NCBI GenBank assembly: GCA_039707465.1
Contig: CM077643.1
Coordinates: 239,666,230 to 239,730,229 of the forward strand
DNA length: 64,000 bases
Source of the DNA: Rhabdophis nuchalis
Lineage: Eukaryota > Chordata > Lepidosauria > Squamata > Natricidae
Direction of reading: 5' to 3'
In this document: piece after piece, positions 55,035 through 64,000 of the stretch
Numbering within the stretch: the stretch's first letter is position 1
Layout: each line of letters opens with the position of its first letter
The notes under the pieces: generated by a model
Seen by the model: only the letters and a program-made list of their open reading frames with translations
The model's database searches: none
Told to the model about the DNA's origin: nothing
Program-made: the position numbers and the translations under genes

Positions 55035-58000
55035 AAATGGAAAAGAGGAAATTCGGCTCTGCTGTATAAATATCAATGGATTAAACAACCCGTCTAAGAA
55101 GAAGAAAATTTGGTTAAATCTACAAAAAGAAAATTACGATATAATATGTCTCCAAGAAGTCCATATAAGGAAAAGGCACTTCAAAGTTTTGACATGTCCA
55201 AAACTGGGGAAATTGTACGCATCCCTGGCCGACCAAAAAAAGAGAGGTGTGATTGTCTATGATAAAAAGAATCTAGTATCTAAACAAATATATGCAGACA
55301 AGGAGGGCAGAATCTTACTATTGGAAATTAAAATTGGACAAAAAATGGCCCTCTTAGCCAATATTTATGCTCCAAATGTTAACCAAAAACAATTTTATGG
55401 AAAATTATTAAATAAATTAAATCAATTAAATTATGACCACATTTATGTAATTGGTGATTTCAACGCAATTGTAGATATAGAAAAAGACTACAAACCAGGT
55501 GTCAAGACCCCAAAACATAAAACGGAAAAAAATTCTCCCTAAAATATGGGGGGATTTGAAAGACCAACTAGGATTAAAAGATGTATGGCGGGACTTGCAC
55601 CCCTCTGAGAGACAATTTACATATTACTCTCCTAGACACAGATCATGGTCCAGATTAGATATGGTTTGGGCATCGCTAACAGCGGCTGAGGAAATCGAAT
55701 CCCTAGAAATTGGGCCAAATATTTGGGCAGACCACCACCCACTATTAATAAAATGGGCAGTAATGCAGGTAAAGACAAGATGGTCCATGAGAACCAATAT
55801 TATGAAGGAAGATAATTTTGTAAGGACGATCCAAAAAGAGCTCCAATATTTTTTCACTGAAAATAAAAGACAGGATACCTCACTACAAAACATATGAGAT
55901 ACAGCAAAAGCAGTGATAAGGGGGGTGGTAATAAAATATACAGCTAGACAATGGAAAATGGAGAGAGAGAAAAAAATGGAACTAGTAACAATACTACAAA
56001 ATCAGGAAAGGGAAGCCCAGAAAGATCCACAAAATATAAGGGTAAGGGAAAGTATTAATCTCTTAAGACACAAAATTTCATTACTTGACCAGAAACAACT
56101 GGTAGATAAAATAAAGAAAGCTAGACAATCCTATTTCGAACATGCTAACAAACCTGGAAGATGGTTGACATATAGGTTAAGAAAAGAAACTGAAATGAGG
56201 AAAATAGAAGCCCTCCAAGATAACAAAGGGGAAATAAATATCATGGAACAAAAGCTAAAAATAGTACAAGATTTTTTTACCTCACTTTATGCAGAAGAGA
56301 CACAACATAAGGATAAGATTCATCCCTATCTCATAAAACACCAATTTGGAATAGTACCAGATACATATAAAAACACATTAAATGCAGAAATAACAACCGA
56401 AGAGATAGAAAATGCAATTAAGAAACAACCAGGTGGGAAAACTCCAGGCCCAGATGGTCTTCCGGGGGAATTGTACAAAGGGCTAGGGGAGATCTTAGTC
56501 CCACAAATGAAAGACCTATTTAATGAAGTTTTAGTAAAAGGAGAAATACCCCAGTCATGGACCGAGGCCTACATCTCCTTAATCCCCAAATCTGGTGCAG
56601 ACCTAACTCAAATCCAAAATTACAGACCTATCTCACTGCTAAACGTTGATTATAAAATATTCACGACAATTTTAGCTGGAAGACTGAAACTATTTTTGTC
56701 CAATTACATACACCAAGATCAAAATGGGTTTTTACCAGGAAGACACTTGAAGGATAATGTAAGGATAATAATTGATTGTCTAGAGTATTATGAGGCACAC
56801 CCAGATAAACAAATGAGTATGATCTTCCTGGACGCACAAAAAGCATTCGATAGGGTTAATTGGACATTTATTACTCAACAATTGCAAAGTATGGATTTTG
56901 GCCCCAAATTTACTAAAGCAGTCCAGGCTATATATAAAACACAATCGGCAAGATTATTATTTAACAAAGTGCTATCAGATCGGATCCCAATATGTAGGGG
57001 CACTAGACAAGGCTGCCCGCTATCACCCCTTCTGTTTATCTTAGTAATGGAACCCTTACTAAATATAATCAGACAAGAAAAAAATATTAGAGGCCTGCAA
57101 GTCAGAGGAATACAAAATACAAGCATTCGCAGATGACCTGGTCTTCATAGTAGAGGAACCTCTGACTTCAGGACCCAAACTAATCACAGCAATAGAGGAA
57201 TATGGTGAGATGGCCGGATTAAAAATTAACAAACAAAAAACTAAAATGTTAACCAAAAATATAACAGGGAAACAAAAGGAACAAATACAAGAATTAATGG
57301 GAATTGAAATTGTTAAAAAAGTGAAATACTTGGGAATTTGGTTAACCAATAGGTGTTCCGCGATTAAAGAGTTAAATTACAATAAATTAATAGGAGAAAT
57401 GGCTAGGGAACTTGAAAATTGGAGGAAAATCCCAATATCTTTATTAGGAAGGATAGCTGCTATTAAGGCATATATTTTACCAAAATGGACATACTTATTT
57501 CAATCAGCACCTGTAAAACTAAACAAAGAATTTTTCCAAAAACTAGATCGGATTACTCTTAAATTTGTCTGGCAGGGAAAAAAAGCACGCATTAAAAAGA
57601 AAATGCTCCAAGAACATAAACTGAAAGGAGGCCTGGGATTACCAAATTGGGAGCTCTATTACCACGCGTCAATCTTAATTTGGGTTAAAGATTGGGTTAC
57701 TCTTACAAGAAGTCGAATACTAGCAATTGAAGGCCATGATCTGCCCCAGGGTTGGCATTCATACCTTTGGCCCAAAGACAACAAACAACCCAAGAGTTTC
57801 ACAATCCATCATATTAGGGCGACCCTTTTTGCGTCATGGTTGAAAATTAAACAACTATATATCCAAATCCCAAGATGGCTAGCACCAATCGAAGCAGTGA
57901 CCTATCCAACGGTTCATAATCCAAAAAGGAATTTAACTTATGAAGACTTGATAGATGAAATTGGCAATATCAGAACACGGGCAGATTTAGAGTTAAGGGG

Positions 58001-58808
58001 TTGGAAAATAGACTGGTGGTCCTACATGCAAGCAGTATCTAAATTCAATAAGGATAAAAAACAATTTGGAATTTACCCGTCAAAACAAGATATTGATAAG
58101 ATCTTATGGGATTCACTGATTAAATTCATTTCTAAAGCATATAAATTGCTTTTACAAGGATATATTGGTGAGGAAATAATTAAAGGTGCTATGATTGCTC
58201 GGGGGAGGAATATAGGAAGGAACATTACACTCGACGAATGGCAAACAATTTGGGGCAAATCTATTAAAATGACCCTGGCCTCCTCATTCAAGGAGAACTT
58301 ATACAAAATGCTATATAGGTGGTATTTACCACCATCCCGAATAGCATATATGTTTCCAAATACTTCCGACAGATGCTGGAAATGCAAAACGGCCAGGGAT
58401 ACGTTCTTTCACCAATGGTGGACTTGTCCAAAAATTAACCAACTTTGGAAGAAAATACAAATCTGGCTGATGGAAATAGTAGGTATCAACTTCCCTCTTA
58501 AGCCTGAATCTTATTTACTTGCCATTAAACCAAACCAAACTCAGAACCAAGACTGGTACCTTTTTATACACATTACAACAGCAACAAGGATGGCTATTGC
58601 GCAACAATGGAAAGATAGTAATGTACCAACAGACCACCTCGTCATATCCAAAATTTTCAACTGTGCTGAATCCGATAGGCTAACATATATCTTAAAAGAT
58701 AAAACAGAGTCGATTTATGCTCAAACATGGGGAAAATGGTACATATGGTACGACAAGAGAACAAAAGGATACCAAAGTGAACAACCAAATAGTATAAACG
58801 TGGAATAA
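54970..58808 (+). pseudogene. L1 ORF2 (endonuclease-RT), broken
   Basis: ORF2p nicks target DNA and reverse-transcribes L1 RNA. It shows an APE-type endonuclease (CININGLNNP, ICLQEVHIR, VIGDFNAIVD, SRLDMVW, DHHPLL) and an RT domain (GKTPGPDGLPGELYK, ISLIPKSG, YRPISLLNVDYKI, GFLPGRHLKDN, LDAQKAFDRVNW, GTRQGCPLSPLLF, AFADDLVF). The C-terminus carries a Cys-rich knuckle (CWKCKTARDTFFHQWWTC). Breaks: a frameshift in an A-rich run near 55520, an in-frame TGA at 55895-55897 where relatives carry Trp, and a frameshift near 57100-57120 just before the FADD motif. The last block runs open to 58808. The start codon is in the ORF1 overlap and is uncertain. Confidence 0.92.
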
Positions 58809-59372
58809 ATACAAGGAACAAGTGAGAAGACAAGGAACTTAAGATAATTATAGAGATACATAGGCAGATAGTTAAGTTAAAATGTATATAAGAATGAATA
58901 GAACAGACTGGGACAAACAAAAACCTTTGAATTTGGGGAATAATTATATCCCCGGTATGTCTACCCTTTTCTTCTCTTTCTTCTATCTCCCTCCTCCCTT
59001 CTTCCCCTACCCTCCTTTCTGCCTTAATAATGTATGTCGATTTCTCTTTATATTTGTTAAATGTTATTTTTATATTTATATTAATAAAGATTATTTTAAA
59101 AAAAATGTAATGAGTTTGTTCAAAACTGCTAATCTCCGAAAGTACTTCACCGATCGCTTCCAAATTTTCACACAACATTCCTTTCAAATATGGCACCAAT
59201 GAGAGAGAGAGAGGGAGAGAGTAGATGTCACACCTGTGCCAGGTACATGCAACGGAAATATAAAAATTTGTTTAAAAGGTAGGTAGATGGATACAGAGGG
59301 AGCAGTGGGCCACAAGTATTATGTCATAAAGGATGACATAATACTCTGTCCATAAGATTCAAGGAGAAATAC

Positions 59373-59413
59373 GGTAGGTAGGTAGGTAGGTAGGTAGGTA
59401 GGTAGGTAGGTAG
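59373..59413. repeat. (GGTA)n microsatellite
   Basis: About ten perfect GGTA units, inside the Helitron-like element. Confidence 0.95.
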
Positions 59414-59727
59414 GGATAGAGGGAAAATACAGTAAGTAGGTAGAGGGATAGAGAGGGAGAGGGAGAAATACAGTAGGTAGGTAGGTAGGTAGAAGGAGAA
59501 AGGGAGTAGGTAGGTAGGTTGGGGGTTATACGGTGGTTGTACGTGTTTGTGTATGCAGGTGTAGATCTTCACAGAGATTGGTTGGCCATTTAACCAGTGG
59601 GCCACAGCAACGCGTGGCCGGGAACGGGTAGTCCTGAATAATGTGCTAGGGTACTGGGATAATTTTTATGTTCTGTTTAACCTATAGATGTAATTAAAAG
59701 CTATGAAAAGAAATGTGCCCACTAGGT

Positions 59728-62630
59728 TACCGGGCATTCCATCAGCCACGGGCCCAGGGTCGGGGTAGGGGGGTGGCGGTTATTATAAGGGATTATCTTG
59801 ATCCGAGGGAGACCGCAGTGGCTGTGAGTCCCTGTGTGTGAAGTGGGACCCTGGGAGGCAGTTGGGCTTGCTGATTCTGTACCTGGCTCCCCGCTGCGTA
59901 TCAGCAGCCCTGCCCGAGCTCCTCGATGTGATAGCTGAGGTGGCGGTTGTTACCCCCAGTCATGGGGGATTTCAACCTGCCATCGATAGGCGAAACATCT
60001 GAGGTTATATAGTCCTCAGTCATGGGGGACTATATAGTCCTTATAGTCATGGGGGACTTTAACCTGCCGTCGGCGGGCGAAACATCCGAGGCAGCTCGGG
60101 AGTTCATGGCTTCCATGACGGCCATGGACCTGACCCAAGTAGTTCAGGGCCCCACTCACGAGGGAGGACACACGCTGGATCTCATTTTTGTCTCTGGACA
60201 CTGGATTAGTGATCTCGGAACAGGGGATTTAGTCATCTTACCCTTGTCATGGATAGATCACTCTCCTTCGGATAGACTTTCCAACCGTCACACCCCACCG
60301 CGGGGAGGCGGAACCGGAGACACCGAGTTGGTTCCGCCCCAGGCGCCTGATGGACCCGGAAAGGTTCCAGAGGGAGCTTGGGCCAGTACCTGTGTCCCTG
60401 CCCCGCGGCTCGACTGAGGATCTAGTGGTCCATGGTATAGTGCGGCCACGGGAGCCTTGGACCGAGTCGCGCCCTTGCGGCCTCTCATGCGGCGCCAAGT
60501 CACCCAGGCTCCTTGGTTTACCGAGGAGCTTCGGGAGATGAAACGCCGCAAGAGACGCCTAGAGAGTAGGTGGAGATCTTCTCGATCCGAAGCTGACCGG
60601 CCACTAGTGAGAGACCATATTAGGACTTACTTAGTGGCGCTAAGAGTGGCCAAACGTGAGTATTGCGCCACTCTTATCGCGTCCGCGGAAAACCGCCCTG
60701 CCGCCCTGTTTGGGGTGACCCGCTCCCTCTTTCATCTGAGGCCGCGGGAAGCCCCTCTGCAGGGTCGAGCAGAGGAATTTGGAGTATTTCTGCAGGACAA
60801 AATCACTCAGATTCGGAACGAGTTGCCCTCCACTAGTGGTCCAGTCGAGGCGTCCAGTGCTGGTCTTGAGATTACACCTTGGGAGGAGTTCGACTTTGTT
60901 ACTACCGAGGATAGGGACAGGTTGCGGAGAACCTTAGAGCCACCACATGTTTATTGGACCCGTGCCCCTCCTGGCTTGTACTGGCATCCTGGGAGGTGAC
61001 ACGAGGCTGGCTCCAGGGCATTGTGAATTCATCTCTGAGTGAGGGGTACTTGCCTACCGTTTTGAAAGAGGCGGTGGTGAGGCCCCTCCTCAAGAAACCA
61101 TCCCTGGATCCAGCTTTATTAGAGAACTATCGTTCCATCTCCAACCTTCACTTTTTAGTGAAGGTTGTTGAGAGTGTGGTGGCTCAACAGTTTCCCCGAC
61201 ATCTGGAGGAAGTTGATTATCTAGACCCGCGCCAGTCCGGCTTCTGGCCCGGTCACAGCACCGAAACGGCATTGGTCGCATTGGTGGATGATCTCTGGAG
61301 GGCACGGGATAGAGGTTGTTCCTCTATCCTTGTCCTATTAGACCTCTCAGCGGCTTTTGATACCATCGACCATGGTATCTTATTGCACCGATTGGGGGGG
61401 TTGGGGCTGAGAGGCACCGTCCTACGGTGGTTCTCGTCCTACCTCTCTGGTCGGTCGCAATGGGTGTTGGCAGGAGGGCAGAGGTCGTCCCCGAGGCCAC
61501 TCACATGTGGGGTTCCTCAGGGTTCGGTCCTCTCGGCACTCGTTAAACACCTACATGAAGCCGCTGGGCGAGATCATCCGTGGTTTTGGGTGGAATACCA
61601 TCTGTACGCTGATGACACTCAGTTGTACATATCCACCCCAAACCACCCTGACGATGCTGTCGAGGTGCTGTCCCGGTGTCTGGAGGCCGTACGGGTCTGG
61701 ATGGGTAGTAACAAACTCAAACTCAACCCGTCCAAGACCGAGTGGCTGTGGTTTCCGGCACCCCGGTTCAGCCAGATAAGTCCAACACTGGCCATTGGGG
61801 GCAAACAACTGGCCCCCGTGGAGAGGGCGCGCAACTTGGGCGTCCTCCTGGATTCCCGGCTGTCCATGGAGGACCATGTGACGGCCGTGGCCAGGGGGGC
61901 GTTCTATCAGGTACGCCTGATACGCCAGTTGCGCCCCTTACTGGACTGGGGAGCCCTTCGCACAGTCACTCAAACGCTTGTGACATCCCGGCTGGATTAC
62001 TGTAACGCTCTCTACATGGGGCTCCCCTTGAGGTGCACTCGAAGGCTACAGTTAGTACAGAATGCGGCCGCGCGGGTGATTATGGGTGCCTCAAGGCAAA
62101 CCCACATAACACCTCTCCTGCGCGAGCTGCACTGGCTGCCTGTGGCCTTTCGACTGCGCTTCAAGGTGTTGACGACCATCTTTAAATCGCTCCATGGCTT
62201 GGGGCCTAGCTATATACGAGACCGCCTCCTGCCCCATACATCCCTTCGTCCGATCTGCTCCCACAGAGAGGGTCTTCTCCGGGTGCCGTCAGCGGGGCAA
62301 TGCCAGTTGGCGACACCCAAGGGAAGGGCCTTCTCTGTGGCAGGCCCGGCCCTCTGGAACGACCTACCCCCCGACCTTCGCACTCTTCCGCCAACGTCTT
62401 AAGATGTATCTATTCCAACAAGCCAGCCTAGGATAGCCCCTACTTCTGACTTTTTAAAAATAAATTAATTTGGTACGGTTTTAACATGGGTTTTAGCACG
62501 GGGCTATTAATTTAATATATTTTAATTGATATTGTATTTTGTGGTTTTAATAATGCCTATGCGCCGCCCTGGGTCCTAACAAGGAGAAGGGCGGGGTATA
62601 AATTTAATAAAATAAAATAAAATAAATAAA
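59728..62630 (+). mobile_element. L2-like LINE, 5'-truncated
   Basis: It starts within the endonuclease domain (ttaccgggcattccatcag, matching the YRAFHQP segment of the copy at 7172-10215). It runs through RT to a UTR with gccgccctgggtcct and an (AAAAT)n tail. It holds a local duplication at 59957-60075 and several frameshifts. The longest intact block is 60954-62402. Confidence 0.93.
60022..62402 (+). pseudogene. L2-like ORF2 remnant
   Basis: The 60022-60417 block has [14 protein letters not shown] and [11 protein letters not shown] (endonuclease). The 60457-60999 block is the basic linker. The 60954-62402 block holds RT ([64 protein letters not shown]) and most of the C-terminus. The three blocks are in different frames. 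A short deletion near 62385 removes part of the final ORF2 segment present in other copies (compare 46590-46640). Confidence 0.9.
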
Positions 62631-64000
62631 TGAGTTGGCCCGGGAGTTCATGGCTTCCATAACAGCCATGGACCTGACCCAACTAATTCACAACTCCACT
62701 CACACCGGTGGACACACGCTAGACTTAGTTTTTGTCTCCGGCCAGTGGACGAATGATCTTGGATTAGGGGAATTAGTCATCACACCCCTGTCATGGACAG
62801 ATCATTCTCTCCTCCGGCTTGACTTCCCAATCGCTACACCCCACCGTGGGGAGGCGGAACCAGCTATAGCGAGATGGTTCCGCCCCAGGCGCCTGATGGA
62901 CCCTGAGAGGTTCCAAACGGAGCTTGGGCCAATACCTGAGACCCTGACCCACGACTCGACTGAGGACCTAGTGGCCGCCTGGAATAATGCGGCCATGGGG
63001 GCCCTGGATCGGGTCGTGCCCTTGCGGCCTCTCACTTGGCACCGATCCACCTTGGCTCCTTGGTTCTCTGAGGAGCTGAGGGTGATGAAACACCGAAAGA
63101 GATGCCTAGAGAGCATTTGGAGGTCTACTCGATCCGAATCTGACCAAACACGGGTAAGGTCTCATTTGCGGACCTACCTTGTGGCGATAAGAGCAGCGAA
63201 ACGGAATTATTTCTCCGCTCTTATTGCATCCGCAGATAACCGCCCTGCCTCCCTGTTCAAAGTGACCCGCTCCCTCCTCCAACAGAGGCCGCGGGAAGCT
63301 CCGCTGCAGGGCCCTGCGGAGGAATTTGGATGTTATCTGCAGGATAAAATTGCTCAGATCCGGGACGAACTGGCCTCCAATGAGGTTAGTCCGGGCGGGT
63401 GGGCGGAGGCAGGTCTTGAGACCGCTTTGTGAGAAGAGTTCGACCTTGTGACTCCAGATGACATGGACAGGATTCTGGGACGGTTGAATGCTACCACATG
63501 CTTATTGGACCCATGTCCCTCCTGGCTTCTACTGGCCTCCTGGGAGGTGACACGAGGCTGGCTCCAGGAAATAGTGAACGCTTCCTTGAGTGAGGGGTTT
63601 CTACCAGCCATCTTGAAAGAGGCAGTGGTGAGGCCCCTCCTCAAGAAGCCTTCCCTGAAACCAGCGGTGTTAGCTAATTATCGTCCGGTCACCAACCTTC
63701 CCTTTCTGGCGAAGGTTGTTGAGAATGTGGTGGCACGGCAATTCCCCCAGCACCTGGAGGAAACTGTCTATCTAGACCCACGCCAGTCCGGCTTCCGACC
63801 TGGGTACAGCACAGAGACGGCATTGGTCGCGTTGGTAGATGATCTCTGGAGGGCTCGGGATAGGGGTCATTCCTCTATTCTGGTCCTATTAGATCTCTCA
63901 GCGGCTTTCGATACCATCGACTATGGTATCTTATTGCACCGGCTGGAGGGGTTGGGGTTGGGAGGCACCATTCTGCGGTGGTTCTCCTCCTACCTCTCCG
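62631..64000 (+). mobile_element. L2-like LINE, second copy in tandem, runs off window
   Basis: It begins gagttggcccgggagttca directly after the A-rich tail of the preceding L2. It is 5'-truncated in the endonuclease domain (AREFMASITAMDLTQL). The frame is open from 62635 to a TGA at 63430-63432 where relatives have Trp (ETALWEEFD). It then reads on in the same frame through RT ([34 protein letters not shown]) to the end of the window. The 3' part is missing from view. Confidence 0.93.

Larger units (their letters stand above)
52904..59100 (+). mobile_element. Full-length L1 LINE
   Basis: About 6.2 kb, flanked by the exact 16-bp target duplication aaaaatgtaatgagtt (52888-52903, 59101-59116). 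It has a 5' UTR of about 1.05 kb with a CpG-containing start, ORF1, an overlapping ORF2, a short 3' UTR with aataaag and a short A-rich tail. It is in the same orientation as GPCPD1 and lies in its intron 3. The disablements are limited to two frameshifts and one stop in ORF2. Confidence 0.95.
52877..59631 (+). mobile_element. Probable non-autonomous Helitron, split by L1
   Basis: The outer part joins 52877-52903 with 59117-59631 (about 540 bp without the L1). It begins TC (tctatataaataaaaatg) after an A. It ends in a hairpin (ggccac and gtggcc stems around agcaacgc, about 59600-59620), then gggaacgggtag followed by T. Helitrons start with TC, carry a 3' hairpin and end CTRR between A and T; here the terminal CTAG would be mutated to gtag. 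It has no TIR or TSD. A GGTA microsatellite lies inside. Confidence 0.6.

Overview
This is eukaryotic, vertebrate nuclear DNA, almost certainly from a squamate reptile; a snake is plausible but the species cannot be fixed from sequence alone. The reasons are the repeat mix: L2-like and CR1-like LINEs with the 3' tail accgccccgagtccc, tRNA-derived SINEs of squamate type, a 16-bp-TSD L1, a Helitron, a pogo/Tigger element, and many hAT and TA-target MITEs. There is also one recognisable host gene with canonical splice sites. There are no prokaryotic features and no operons.

Host gene. GPCPD1 (glycerophosphocholine phosphodiesterase 1) lies on the + strand. Its CpG-island promoter and noncoding first exon end at a splice donor at 36070/36071. 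Intron 1 is about 12.4 kb. Exon 2 (48443-48520) carries the start codon at 48472, and exon 3 (50013-50109) continues the N-terminal CBM20 starch-binding domain. The rest of the gene lies past 64000. A second, weaker CpG-rich promoter-like segment is at about 5160-5830; no gene can be assigned to it.

Layout. 1-6.9 kb: hAT MITEs, SINEs, two TA-target MITEs, an L2 tail and the promoter-like segment. 6.9-10.3 kb: a hAT element split by a nearly complete L2-like LINE (minus strand) whose ORF2 is broken by one homopolymer frameshift. 10.3-25 kb: mostly unique intergenic DNA with decayed L2 and CR1 copies, SINEs and small hAT palindromes, two of which are inserted back to back at a reused target. 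25.2-28.8 kb: a full pogo/Tigger transposon with a long transposase ORF and a hAT element nested in it. 29.3-30.5 kb: a hAT relative of that nested element with a roughly 300-bp fold-back. 32.4-34.15 kb: a hAT element plus 100 bp of flank duplicated in tandem, the second copy carrying an L2 insertion. 35.5-48.4 kb: GPCPD1 promoter and intron 1 with several MITEs, one long hAT with CpG-rich cargo and an L2 fragment. 50.1-64 kb: GPCPD1 intron 3, filled by sense-strand LINEs: an internally deleted L2, a 6.2-kb L1 inside a Helitron, then two L2 copies head to tail.

The most interesting signals concern DNA transposition. Nine hAT insertion sites have exact or near-exact 8-bp target duplications that all have TA at the centre. 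One tandem duplication starts exactly at a hAT terminus. Two hAT families with different termini share an internal module. No previously undescribed gene system was found.
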